Positions 33,025-44,811 of a DNA stretch of 64,000 nt are shown in pieces (positions within the stretch are counted from its first letter, which is position 1; each line of letters begins with the position of its first letter). The notes below the pieces were generated by a model that made no database searches, was not told where the DNA came from, and saw only the letters and a list, made by a program, of their open reading frames with translations. Position numbers and translations under genes: made by a program. The stretch is from Incurvaria masculella. Its lineage: Eukaryota > Arthropoda > Insecta > Lepidoptera > Incurvariidae. The stretch is from NCBI GenBank assembly GCA_946894095.1, contig OX335642.1, positions 12,907,021 through 12,971,020 on the forward strand, given 5' to 3'.

Positions 33025-34678
33025 AATAGATCGCTAATTAAGTGGGCGCAGACGCAGCTTTGGCAGGCGATCCTGCAAAACCGACGGTATTTAGTCTGGG
33101 AACGTCGGATACTTACGGTCTGTTTCCACAGAAGTAGAGGGGTGGTCGATAAAATTAGATAAATTTCCTTTATAAAATTTCCTTAATAACAAAAAAGAAG
33201 CACCATCTACAGGGTCCTAAAAAATAGGAAACAGGAAAAAAGAAAAGCTAATCCAGGTCATGCAGAGGCGCTGTGGTCGCCATCGCGCCGCTGCTACAAA
33301 CGTCAGAGACTAGACGGCGTTAAATGGAACATAAAAACCATAAGGCACGTTTCCACACGAGACGGCGAGAAGAATGGACGACATAAAGACCGACTAAAAC
33401 AAAACGATTCGAAACACATTACCAAGCGGGCACGTTTAGCACAAGGTCAGGGCTTTATGAAATGTTCATGGTGGTTGGCAACGGTGAAAGATTTATGGAT
33501 ACAAAACAAAACAAGATCATTGAAAGCTATAATGTTCCGATGATTTCGTGGAGGATTATTTACCGTATTTCCAAAGAAATGAAAAGGTTCGGTTATACAT
33601 TTTAACAAATCTATATAAATAAAAATTAATGACTCATAACTCGAGAATGGCTAGACCAATATTTGTTTTCAAACATTCGTTTAAGTCCGAGGGTGGTTCT
33701 TATATGGATGGAGTTATAGTCGGACTCAGTAGGCGGCGCTGTTGTCGAAATCTATATTATTTAAACTGAACGTAGGAGAACACGCCCGCGAAGTTGAAAG
33801 TAAACCTGCAAGGGAACCTGAGCTAGAAGTAAATAGAAACACTCATGAAAAAATAGATCGCTAATTAAGTGGGCGCAGACGCAGCTTTGGCAGGCGATCC
33901 TGCAAAACCGACGGTATTTAGTCTGGGAACGTCGGATACTTACGGTCTGTTTCCACAGAAGTAGAGGGGTGGTCGATAAAATTAGATAAATTTCCTTTAT
34001 AAAATTTCCTTAATAACAAAAAAGAAGCACCATCTACAGGGTCCTAAAAAATAGGAAACAGGAAAAAAGAAAAGCTAATCCAGGTCATGCAGAGGCGCTG
34101 TGGTCGCCATCGCGCCGCTGCTACAAACGTCAGAGACTAGACGGCGTTAAATGGAACATAAAAACCATAAGGCACGTTTCCACACGAGACGGCGAGAAGA
34201 ATGGACGACATAAAGACCGACTAAAACAAAACGATTCGAAACACATTACCAAGCGGGCACGTTTAGCACAAGGTCAGGGCTTTATGAAATGTTCATGGTG
34301 GTTGGCAACGGTGAAAGATTTATGGATACAAAACAAAACAAGATCATTGAAAGCTATAATGTTCCGATGATTTCGTGGAGGATTATTTACCGTATTTCCA
34401 AAGAAATGAAAAGGTTCGGTTATACATTTTAACAAATCTATATAAATAAAAATTAATGACTCATAACTCGAGAATGGCTAGACCAATATTTGTTTTCAAA
34501 CATTCGTTTAAGTCCGAGGGTGGTTCTTATATGGATGGAGTTATAGTCGGACTCAGTAGGCGGCGCTGTTGTCGAAATCTATATTATTTAAACTGAACGT
34601 AGGAGAACACGCCCGCGAAGTTGAAAGTAAACCTGCAAGGGAACCTGAGCTAGAAGTAAATAGAAACACTCATGAAAA
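33025..34678. repeat. direct tandem duplication, 2 x 827 bp
   Basis: ATAGATCGCTAATTAAGTGG occurs at 33026 and 33853, a spacing of 827 bp, and the text is the same in both copies until CATGAAAAAATA, after which they diverge (GATCG versus TTTTG). The junction carries an AAAAATA microhomology. I saw no differences between copies. Each copy contains TCTATATAAATAAAAATTAA (33610 and 34437), preceded by A, which looks like a Helitron 5' end. Confidence 0.85.
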
Positions 34679-34884
34679 AATATTTTGAAAACATTGCACA
34701 CGAGGAAATAGTACAAGAAAAAATACAAAGGGAGAGAATAACAAGGCCGACAGCAAATACATGCATGTAGCTAACCAGATGTTAGAACATTTTAAAATTA
34801 GATTATTTTTATTTGCACTCACCTAATCTAGACTAGGTGCTTGTGCAGGAGAAGATATGAACCACAAAATCAAACCATACATGG

Positions 34885-35134
34885 AAAAACCGGCCAAGTG
34901 CGAGCCGGACTAGCACACAAAGTGTAGCAAACAAAGTCCGTACCATTATACAAGATTTGATTTAATTTTTATTTTAACTATTTGTCGTTATAGCGGCAAC
35001 AGAAATGCACGCTCTGTGAAAATGTCGGCTGTTAGCTATTGCGGTTCATGATACAGCCCTGTGACAGATGGACGGACAGTCGAGGCTTAGTAATATGGTT
35101 CCGTTTGGTACCCGTATGGTACGGAACCCTAAAA
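34885..35134 (+). repeat. GGCCAAGTGCGAGTCGG-family repeat, diverged copy
   Basis: AACCGGCCAAGTGCGAGCCG ... GTTATAGCGGCAACAG ... TGGTACGGAACCCTAAAAG. It keeps both ends with several point changes. Confidence 0.8.
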
Positions 35135-36198
35135 GAAGTGGATAATATATTATTTTATTAATAACATTCACAAAGAAAATATATGAGTTACAAATCCAAT
35201 CACAATCAAAAACACCTAGATACCTGCTCATTGTTCGTTACTTATTCTGTGATCCCCCCAAAAGTAGATTATTTACACTATCGCGGATTTAATACCCAAA
35301 TGTAAACATATTTTTGTAATTTATCTTTCTTCTATTTCTTTACTTGGCCACCAACAAACAGATCGCACGTAATTTGTTTAGACGAAACGCCAGGAATCTT
35401 CCCAGCGTAAGCCAAGTCGACGATGTCAGTCAGCGATTTCTACAAACATGCATTCCGCTAGTTCAGCAGTGCTCACGCGATGCCCAGATTGCATGGCTTT
35501 GGTTATCGCTGCGACGTTAACTTCGATCACAATGGCGAGTCGAGCGAAATGGCTGACGTGAAGGTGTACGTTTATGTTCACAGCCATGCAGTATTTTATT
35601 CATGGGCCGTCCATTATGCGTCGGTTTTTCATTCCATTCTGTTTGGTCGCTTTTGTTACGTTATTATTTCTACGGAGTTTATGGTGGGGGTTTGTTCAGA
35701 GCAAAAAAAAATGTATGCGTTCAGCTGCCACGTATGTTCTTACTGGTTAAATACAATATGCTCAGTGGTTGAATATAACAGTTTTAGAAATCATTGAACC
35801 GATTTAAGCAAACTGGAGTAGAAACGGGACAAAAGCACAGAAGGGGTCCATCGTACATTTTCAGGTGTGCTTTTGTAACGCCTTCTCCTCCACAGTGCTT
35901 AAAGTCTGTTCAAACTGTTTAAAAAGAGTTATTTGTTACACTCTTTTTAGAATTTCCAACCCTTACGAGTGGTATTCTTTAACAAAAATGAAATGACCAC
36001 CCCTTACATATACACTGCTAATAAGAAATCTAATTCTTCAAATCGGTTGACAACTTGCGGAGATATCGAGTAACATATACACAAACAAAAACATACCGAC
36101 TTTTTATCCGACTTCAATAAAAGGAGGACGTTCTCAATTCGACTCTATTTTGTTTTTTTTAGTCGGTTGAAAAGCATTCAACTTGGCGTAAGATGATG
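35135..36198. other. no supported gene
   Basis: A 105-aa plus frame (35480-35797) without recognisable domains. 36098-36172 repeats the ACCGACTT...TTCTCAATTCGACT fragment seen at 30549. Confidence 0.3.
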
Positions 36199-36200
36199 TA

Positions 36201-36342
36201 CAGTCATTTCCTATCAAATGTATACACTGGAAAGAGAAGGAATTCCTAAGTCCCTTTTACTCTATGGTTGACGTCAGCATGTCAGAAAGAGACCTCAAAT
36301 TTGTCTCTATTTCCGGTGTATAGATTTCAGACGAAACGACTG
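36201..36342. mobile_element. 142-bp MITE with CAGTC(A/G)TTTC inverted ends and TA flanks
   Basis: Starts CAGTCATTTCCTATCAAATG and ends in GAAACGACTG, so both ends read CAGTC(A/G)TTTC. Inverted homology continues about 37 bp (TATACAC(T/C)GGAAA(G/T)AGA). TA lies on both sides (36199-36200, 36343-36344), as in Tc1/mariner insertions. Confidence 0.65.
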
Positions 36343-36344
36343 TA

Positions 36345-37430
36345 CGTACACATTCGAAGAATTTAGATGAACAGATTATTTCCAAAAACTTAAAAGTACT
36401 CGTATCATAATCATCCGACAATCACAAGAAAGGACTAGCGGACGAATAAAACCTATAGTTTAAAGTATAATAAAAAAATTTCAACGGTAAAAACGGTAAT
36501 AACAATGCACCATGATGTTTTTATTAACAATAACATTCAAGTTTATGACTTCTAAAATAAATTAATCGCCCGTGACAATAAGCGGATTCCGTACCTTTTA
36601 ACATATGTGTACGTTCTTATTGTTTGGGTGAAAAATGCATGGCATATTTTCGGACATATTTAGTATCTGCATTTGTCGTGAATGATCCAGTCTCTTCCGC
36701 CGTATCTTAATTGTTACTGGGATTCGATAAAGAGTCAGGTTCATCACATCGTCACATACATAGTTACATACCTTCACACAATCGCTTCTTTAATCGGGGT
36801 AGGTAACATGATTAAGTGCTAAGAGAATTTTAACAAAATATTAAAAATAAAATATGTTTTGGAACCCATGAAAACCTGTAAATCTCATTCCTTCCCTTAT
36901 GCCCACCCAAGTTAGGACATCGCATTGAATGAAAGATGGGCAAAGGTAATATATAAGTCAATGGCAAAGCTGAATGAATGCCACTATACAGCGGTCGCCA
37001 ACAGTCCCTCCGTCGAGTGTTAAAGAAAATGGCTACCCCATTTTCTTTCACCACTGTAAATGTCTGCATGTTGCCGGCAACGTCACTGCTTGCCTTGACG
37101 ACTGCTGCGGCTTGGCGCCAAGCTCAACACAGACGGATATAAACAGTTACGCACAGACGCGTCACACAACGTAAATAAAATGGCGGCGCTTATCGCCCAC
37201 CTGCGTGTCTTCCCTGTCTGCGTTCATCGCGTCTGGGTATCCGATGCAGAGAGAACCAGACGGTGTTCGTTGTCTTTGGTACATTTATGACGAAAACAAA
37301 ATTTAATATTTAACCCGGATAATTTTCTCTCTCCGGTAGAATTAGCCGCATTACAATACGGCCGTAACAAACGGCGCAGGTTTGTAAAGCGGCTAGTAAA
37401 AGTTTAGCCTCCGAACACCGCATTCTATCG
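36345..37430. other. no supported gene; possible TATA plus micro-ORF
   Basis: Mostly anonymous. 37060-37300 is GC-richer; see the separate entry at 37138-37290. Confidence 0.3.
37138..37290 (+). other. TATA box followed by a 36-codon micro-ORF, candidate only
   Basis: TATAAA at 37138-37143 precedes, by 36 bp, AAATAAAATGGCGGCG, an ATG in good translation context at 37180. The frame is MAALIAHLRVFPVCVHRVWV and onward to TGA at 37288-37290, basic and without a known domain. Its spacing suits a transcription start near 37168 and a very short leader, but the combination could be chance. Confidence 0.2.
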
Positions 37431-38155
37431 AATTATGCGCTATGCCAGGACACGAGGACGGCTACATTGAACTGGATGGAAACACGGCCTTTTTTATTGC
37501 TGTTTAAACATATTTTCGTATAATTCGATGGCTACAACCTGGACAGGCTTAAGGTGGCCCAACCCGGCGGGCCTAACTCATTCGCGGGCACGGTACAAAA
37601 CCGTGCTGTTGCGCTCTGGGACCTTCTCTGTTTCAAAGAATAAGACAGGCTCCGTGATGAGGAAGATGCAACATGTCCACAAAAAAGACAATGTGCATAG
37701 TGTATGATTTGGTAAGATTTACGAAAATTTTAATTTCAAAACGACTTATAGCTGAAAGTAAACCACGACCGCTGTAGTAAAAAATCGAACAAAAACCAAA
37801 TAGATTATAAATCTTGATTAAATAAGCTATGTCTGATGACTAATCTTTTTAAGATGTTATTACTTTATCATTGCGTAATCCACCTCCAAAGTTATTGTAT
37901 AAAACGCGCGAAAAATGCGAACTTTCGGACCTTATAACTTAGAAACCAAACACAATTTTACAATGCCAATGGTCATCAGACATCTAGTTCCATCAAATAA
38001 AGCTATTTTTAGCAAAATTTTGGATTTGTGACAAGAAATATGGGCGTGCTCTTCTTTCCCCTTTTGTATGGGGAGATGACCTGGATGGGCCACCTTAAAC
38101 CCTATCTACTAGGGGAAGAGGACCTACTGTTGTAAATGGATTCCGAGCCATGAAG
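37431..38155 (-). mobile_element. SINE copy split by a TTAA MITE
   Basis: 37431-37552 holds TGCGCTATGCCAGGACAC, GGCTACATTGAACTGGATGG and CTACAACCTGGACAGGCTTAA. 38095-38155 resumes TTAAACCCTATCTACTAGGG and GGAAGAGGACCTACTG. Joined across the insertion, they match the shared SINE body with one TTAA. Confidence 0.75.
37553..38094. mobile_element. 542-bp TTAA-flanked MITE inside a SINE
   Basis: TTAA at 37549-37552 and 38095-38098. Left end GGTGGCCCAACCCGG, right end on the complement GGTGGCCCATCCAGG, so 9 bp perfect and 13 of 15 overall. No ORF. The SINE context independently defines both edges. A TTAA target suggests piggyBac-type mobilisation, though the ends do not start CCC. Confidence 0.8.
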
Positions 38156-38915
38156 CCAAACACAAGTTTACAAAGGTCGCGACCAGGGAATATAGGAAAA
38201 AAAAATCTGAAATCTTTGCGAAAATCACTTTACTGTTCAGAATGTAAAATTACCATTTAAAGTCGGCTTTTTTAGGTGAGTCCCAGGCTGAAAGTTTCAG
38301 AAAACGTCAAGGGTATTGACGCTCATATGATTCCTGAATCTAAGGAGTTGACATGGCTGAAATGTTGGGGCTGTTTTAACTTTATAACAATTTTAATTTT
38401 AAGACCAACGTACGTTTGGGTTATCGGTCTTAGATCCAGTATAGCGTATAGAATTATTACTGCGGCTCTGTCACACAATAACGAATAGTCGGCTCGGTTC
38501 CTGCTCCGTATAATGATTGTCGACATCTTCCATGTAATTGAACAGTAAAGAACCAGAATAAGCCGCTTTTATCCAGAACGAATGCGGCAAATATGGACCC
38601 ATTTTAATATGCCCATGTTGAGCAAGACCCACAAAAGCATTGTGCTCGTGGTTGGGTATGGAATACTGAAATGCGATGACCTATACAACCTGAAAAGAAA
38701 AAAAATGTTGCATGGTTCTTCTGTTTCTGAGTTTTTTTGTAAAATATTTCATAATGTATAGTAAACCATGCTTAATGCTTCGCAGTGGACATGGATATGG
38801 GACCGCTTCAAAAGATCCAAAAATCCTTTCAAATAATTTGTAGAACATTATTTGGTGTCATTACGTTCACGTAAAAAGTTCATTGGTGCACGGACCTAGC
38901 AAACCTTGTTTGTTT
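38156..38915. other. no supported gene
   Basis: Short opposed frames only (70 and 67 aa). Anonymous. Confidence 0.3.
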
Positions 38916-39215
38916 AAAAAACCGGCCAAGTGCGAGTCGGACTCGCACACGAAGGGTTCCGTACCATCGTAGAAAAAAAACCACGTTTTTTGTATGGGAG
39001 ACCCCTTTAATTTTAATTATTTTTTAATCTTACCTTGTTGTTATAGCGGCAAAATAAATACACACTCTGTGAAAATTTCAGCTGTCTACCTGTTACGGTT
39101 ACTGAGATACAGCCCTGTGACAGACGGACAGACGGACGGACGGACGGACGGACGGACGGACAGCGGAGGCTTAGTAATAGGGTTCCGTTTTCACCCTTTG
39201 GGTACGGAACCCTAA
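38916..39215 (+). repeat. GGCCAAGTGCGAGTCGG-family repeat, best full copy
   Basis: AACCGGCCAAGTGCGAGTCG, then GGGTTCCGTACC at 38954-38965, TTGTTGTTATAGCGGCAAAA, GAGATACAGCCCTGTGACAG, an (ACGG)n run at 39125-39160, and GGTACGGAACCC at 39201-39212 followed by TAAAA. The two 12-mers are exact inverted repeats. Confidence 0.85.
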
Positions 39216-39919
39216 AAGTCACCCAGTTCCAGAACGGAATTACCTCATATATTCTGGTTAATCTGCGAGCGAACATTCACGCCACGACGTTGTCACGAAA
39301 GCTGCGCTCATAAACAGTGTTGATAGTACCGACGCCATCATACATCCGAATATTCCACTACTGCAGCATGAATCACAGAAGAATAGCGCGAGCATAGCAT
39401 GAGATAGGCGCGTGACACGTGGGCGTTTAGGGAAGAATCTTTAGTACCCTAACTACAGCTGTTGACAGAATGTGAATGCAGTGACATTCATTTTGATTTT
39501 TTTATAGACGCATGAAAAATGACTGTGGCTGTGCTGAGAGACAAAGGTGCTCAGAAAATCAAAATCCACCTCACCTCGCGAAACCACGCTCAGCGAAGCA
39601 CAATACCAGCGGATTTGCGGACTTTCGTTGAACTATCGAACTTGTTCAAATTATGTTGTAAGACTATCCTGTTATTATTTTAAGTTAAGTTATTAAATTG
39701 GTCTGTAACTTTTTTTTTTTAAAGAAATAAATAGTGCACAAAATCTATTCTTAGGTTACTTTTCTTGTTGCTACCTGTATATTTTTGTCCCATTATCGGG
39801 TTGATTGGAAGAGATTGACATTAGGCAATAAGTCCGCCCTTGTATGTACCATGTGTATGATAGCAATAAAGAATATTATTATTATTATTATCCTGGTAGG
39901 CGCAGAATATATATATAGG
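39216..39919. other. no supported gene
   Basis: (ATT)n microsatellite at 39877-39891 and an ATATATAT run just before the next element. Otherwise anonymous. Confidence 0.3.
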
Positions 39920-41083
39920 ACTAGCTGCGGTACCCGGCTCCGCTCGGGTTAGTGTCGGCTAAATTATCTCATGGATGGAAAGTAGCCCACATGACTGGTC
40001 CAAAATAGGGTCAAACTGGTCCAGAACAATGTATATCCATGTACCAAATTTAATCAAGATCGTTCGAGCCGAAATAGCATGATTTAATGAGAAACATCCA
40101 ATAATTCCCATTTAGAGCGTCGTTGACATTTGGTGGCTATTTAAAAAAAAAAAATTTGATGCCAGAACCTTTCTGCACTTTCACTGCTACATTGCTAGTA
40201 AGTAACGTGTAACGTAGGTAAGTTTTTGCGTGGACTCCAACCCACAGTCAGCCTCAACACCGAAAACAGTAACCCATCTCGAACCTGACTGCTCCCAGAG
40301 ATCCTATACATTGATAAAATACGCACATAAATCAGGTAAGTGGTTCGCAAGTTATAAGACTTTAACACTCACTACTCACCCTTCTGGTAATGAAGCATTA
40401 TATTATGTAGCCTATAAGTTTTGAGTAGAACCAGGCTAGACGTAAATACAATCCGCATCTAAATCGAGTAATTGGTTCTCAAGGATTTTATTCTATTGGT
40501 CGCTCCTCCGGCGATTTAGCGTGATGCCAAGTAGTCCTAAAGTTGCAGGAAATACCAAGCCGTATTTCGCCCCCCCCCCCTCCAGCCGAGCCGTGCAGAG
40601 CATTGCAGTTTGTATGACAGCCACATCTTAGCGTAAGCGGAACTGAATTCTATTTAGCCAATCCTAATTCCCGGGTAGTTAAATGTACGTGTACTAAGTT
40701 TTACAAATCGCTAGTGCCTTGAAAATTCGCCAAACGGACACAACCGTCACGACGTCTGTCCTCACGTCCGTCCGTCCCTCACCCGCCCCCGTCGCACCGC
40801 CCGCCCCGCCCCCACCTCCGCTCCCGCCGCCGCCCCCGGCCCCGCTCCCCTTGGTGTGAAGTAGCGCTACCGGCATCGTTTTCGCAGCCCCGTGAAAGTT
40901 CGAAAGCCCATGGGCACAATATCTTTATAAATTGTAGCCCGAGTTGTAGCCTATGTGTTATATGATGTATAAGCTATATGATTGTAAAGTTTCATTAAAA
41001 TCCATTCAGTAGTTTTTACGTGAAAGAGTAACAAACATCCATCCATCCATCCATCCATCCATCCATCCATCTATCCATAGATT
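39920..41083 (-). mobile_element. rolling-circle (Helentron/HINE-like) element, copy 3
   Basis: Same left end (ACTAGCTGCGGTACCCGG), GC module at 40785-40872 and (CATC)n tract at 41034-41079, with the terminal TTTATAATATTTACTAG replaced by other sequence, so the far end is truncated. About 80 bp near 40672-40748, absent from copy 2, lie before GTCACGACGTCTG. A run of C at 40562-40574 is present. Confidence 0.55.
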
Positions 41084-42159
41084 ACATCCAGTAGCTCAAC
41101 TCCAAACAAAGTCACGATTTCGTGCACCTCCACAGGCACATTTCGCTTGTATGGGCTCTGAGGTAGTTTGTTTGTTTGTTGTAGTAGTTGTTTTTAAAGT
41201 AATAGAACCCGCAGTCCTCTGCCAATATGGAGGGAAGATATTTATCTCAAAAATTGCTTGAGTCGAGATACTGCTGTGGCCCAGGTCGCACAGCACATGT
41301 CGCGCATGCACATATACATGTCACTGAGCCAATTAGAGATTCCCTCTAGTTACGTGGAAATATGTTTGTAGATTGACAGATAAAATGGCTGCGCATGTTG
41401 ATAGGAAAAGTTAAAGATAAATTTAGGTGAAAGGGTGTGTGAGGGTGTGTTCATGTATGTGTATGTGTGTCCTCTACCATTTGTTTTACCTATTACTTAT
41501 TTTATTTTAAGTAGAGAAGACTTCAGGCCCATTCACGTAGAATGACGTTCCTATCTCACTGTCAAACCAATGAGATTACGTCAATGCGTCAAACTTTGTC
41601 ACGCAAAAGGTACTCTAGTCAGATATTTCTGGCTTATCTATTATCTAGGAATACTGCGGCAAAACATTCTACAATCCAGCATAGAGACGCAATTTAAATT
41701 CCAACTAAATGCATGAGTTGTAACTTTATATGATTTCACTTCAGATACTTTTCCAGCGTCTCTAATGAGCGATGATTTGAGGATCAACACATGGAGGTGA
41801 GGAAATGAACACGAGTAGTTTTATAAAATCAAAAACGGTGATAACAAAAACCATGAAAGTCAGTCAGTCAGTCAACATGTTTGCATCCACTGCTGTAAAA
41901 TACAAGGTACAAGACCACGTGCTTAAGGTGACCCATATACCGATTTTACTCTACAGGATTTGAATCCATTGTGTCATGCACGGATGATATTATTACAGTA
42001 GTACAGAAGCGCCGCTAAATTGCGAAGGCAGTGTCAATGAGCGACTATGAATGAGACAATTAGCGACCACACGCGCCGCGGAATGGTTGAACCTTGACGC
42101 TTCGGGAATTTAGCCGACCGCCACGGAGCCGGACCAACCGCCCGAGACAATGGCATGGA
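41084..42159. other. no supported gene; short RTE 3' piece
   Basis: 41862-41897 (GTCAGTCAGTCAACATGTTT, GCATCCACTGCTG) matches the minus-strand 3' tip of the RTE copies. 42050-42160 is GC-rich (CACGCGCCGCGGAATGG). Otherwise anonymous. Confidence 0.35.
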
Positions 42160-42439
42160 TCCTCATGCAACAGTAGGTCCGCCCTTCCCCATCGAGTAGA
42201 TTATGAGAGGAGTGGCGACCGAAACTCATCCGTGCAGGGGCAGCGTACCATCGCATTGGATGAAAAGATGGTCGAAGCGGCAATGAAAAATTGTTCGTGT
42301 TTTCCATCCAGTTTAATGTAGCCGTGCTCATAAAGGGAAGGTCCATGCCAGGTACCTAATTCCTTCGGGAATGTGGTATTGCGGTGTGGCGGTGGTTGTG
42401 TGGTATTAGCCATCCATGTCAGGTTGCATGAAAAAAAAA
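42160..42439 (+). mobile_element. SINE copy with altered middle
   Basis: ACAGTAGGTCCGCCCTTCCC, then an unusual stretch to 42240, then the standard GTACCATCGCATTGGATGAA, TTTTCCATCCAGTTTAATGT, GTGGTATTAGCCATCCATGT and an A-tail. The overlapping short ORFs are shadows of the SINE. Confidence 0.75.
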
Positions 42440-44485
42440 CCCATTTAAAAAATATATATGACGATTCGCAAGTTATATGATAATTTCGGCGTGCACAATC
42501 GATCGTCGTGACCTGCTATTGAACATTTGATTTGATCAAACAATTTTAGCGTTTTTTTTTTAAAAGTATGGTCTACGAACCACCCTGAGACACCTCAGAT
42601 GCCACTCTCAAAGAAGAAATTGCACGTCAAATTCGTCAAATCAGGCGGCCCTTACTGCAAACTGTATTGCAAAATGTCGCCAAGAGTGAATTTCTGTCAG
42701 CAGAGCAACGTGTGGCCATTTAACCGATATTTTGTTTCATATGTAAATGTCAATCAGTACCTACATAAATATGTAGAAAAAGATATAAATAAAACATTAA
42801 ATTATCATATATTTTTTACAAGGTCGTCTTTAAAATTCATGTTCTTGCCGAGACAATAAATATGTCCACATACATCCCGTTCGTACCCTCACCAGCGCCA
42901 TTTAGTTGCTTCTCGCCCACGCTCGAGGCTACATATGCCCCTGCGTTTGGGTAACAAGGAAACGGAGTTCTATTGCCCAGCAGCACGCCTTGAAGTATGT
43001 AGTTAATAATGATTGTTTTGCTAGTCCAATAACCGTAAAGGGACGTCAGAAGCGACCTAATTGTGGTGGGTTCCGCTGCGATAGGTCGAAATACGTAGTT
43101 ACAGTGCCCTGTCACATCGACACTATCTACTTCGTTACGCTCGTTTTGGAGAGACTTTGAATCTGAGCTCCGACAATTGTTGCGACATTTTTGAATTTCC
43201 ATCAATCGATCCAGCATTGAAAAGATAGCCAGGGTACTAAAGAGGGATTCGTCATATTTTATCATTAACAAGTTCGACAATCACAGCAAAGAACTGGAAC
43301 TTCCATGAAATGTTTAACGTCCACAAAGTCTAAGCCATGGAGGTGAAGATCTTCACCTCCATGGTCTAAGCATACAAAAGTGCACAGTAACTACTGTCCT
43401 TAATTCTCCCAACGCAGCCATCATCAATAAACACACAAAAAACGGGATGGAACATAGAGCAAGGTGGAAAAATATGACCCAAAAAAAGCTTGTGAAATAG
43501 GTCAGTCTATTTTAGTTACCATGGGATAGATTGCTAACGTTATACCAATGTTAAATAGGGATCAGAAAAATAGAAACCAATAAATATCAACGATATTGTT
43601 TATTTACAATGACATCAATTAATTTATATTAAAATTTAACGTTTTCATTACAGTTACCTAGTTAAATTTGAAATCAAGCTTAGTTCAGTGACGGTGCCAC
43701 TAGTGTAAACTGTGGCAGTGACGGGAGATGGCGCCGCGCTGGTTAGAAATGTCATAGTACCAGCGACAATAAAACATTTTTCGGCGAATTTCTAACGCTG
43801 TATGACTTTAGCTATCTATACCTTCCTTTTTCATCTATGACATGTCTTGGGATAAATACATACTGTATGTTCTTTGTGTTTGCGTAATCTTAAGCTAACA
43901 AATAATATTTGCATATGTGACAGTTGCATTAACCGTAGCAGTGAAGGTGAATAATTAATGCGAACGATAAGAAGTACATTATCACTTTGTTGTTCTAGCG
44001 ACCTATTACTGTTACCAGTGTTCCAATTTTAGATACATTGGCTATTCATAGCACGGATTTATTAGAAAATTTAAGTTTGCGCTGATTTTATTAGAACCAC
44101 ATATTACAATTCATATTTATATTGTATTAATTTTCAATAAGCAAAATAAACTGTGATTTGAGTTCGAATAGGAATATCTGCTGAATTAGAATTTGAAGAT
44201 AAGGATATTTATTTTATTCGAAAAATATGTAAATAAAATAGGAGATTTTTCCAGACAAATCAACGATCTACGTGAATTCAAAAGATCCTTATCTGCTCAT
44301 ATATATTTAAACTGGTTTGAGCTAGAGAAACAAAGGTTGCAGCCGAACTCAAATAATTCGTAAACATTGAAAGCCAACAAAATATCAAATCAATGTGTGC
44401 AATGATGCTGTAATGAGGTAGGAACTTCCTACGGTCTTCACAAGTAATCGCTCTGGTAGGTTTGAATAAATTCTAGATGATCCAC
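42440..44485. other. no supported gene; one unexplained 147-aa minus frame
   Basis: The minus frame 43280-42837 (147 aa, starts MSNLLMIKYDESLFS) is the longest frame in the window outside the LINE and the retroelement remnants. It has no recognisable domain, signal or repeat, and lies in a segment of mixed composition. I list it here and do not call a gene. The rest is AT-rich. Confidence 0.2.
43329..43370. repeat. 30-bp perfect palindrome flanked by TCTAAG direct repeats
   Basis: CCATGGAGGTGAAG, AT, CTTCACCTCCATGG at 43335-43364 is fully self-complementary. TCTAAG lies immediately on each side (43329-43334 and 43365-43370). Confidence 0.9.
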
Positions 44486-44771
44486 GTTTTTAGGGTTCCG
44501 TACCCAAAGGGTGAAAACGGAACCCTATTACTAAGCATCCGCTGTCCGTCTGTCACAGGGCTGTATCTCAGTAACCGTAACAGGTAGACAGCTGAAATTT
44601 TCACAGAGTGTGATTGACATTTATTTTGCCGCTATAACAACAAATAGGTAAGATTAAAAAATAATTAAAATTAAAGGGGGCTCCCATACAAAAAACGTGA
44701 TTTTTTGTTTTATTTTTTACGATGGTACGGAACCCTTCGTGTGCGAGTCCGACTCGCACATGGCCGGTTTT
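44486..44771 (-). repeat. GGCCAAGTGCGAGTCGG-family repeat, full copy
   Basis: TTTTTAGGGTTCCGTACCCA ... CCGCTATAACAACAAATAGG ... GGTACGGAACCCTTCGTGTG ... ACTCGCACATGGCCGGTTT. Both inverted 12-mers are intact. Confidence 0.85.
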
Positions 44772-44811
44772 TCTGTTAATGCACCACTTTCTTTTTATAA
44801 GCTGGACGGAA

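Noticed and set aside
32767..33162. 131-aa plus frame as a gene
   Set aside because: Opposed by a 94-aa frame on the other strand, no domain, and its 3' part lies inside the 827-bp duplication.
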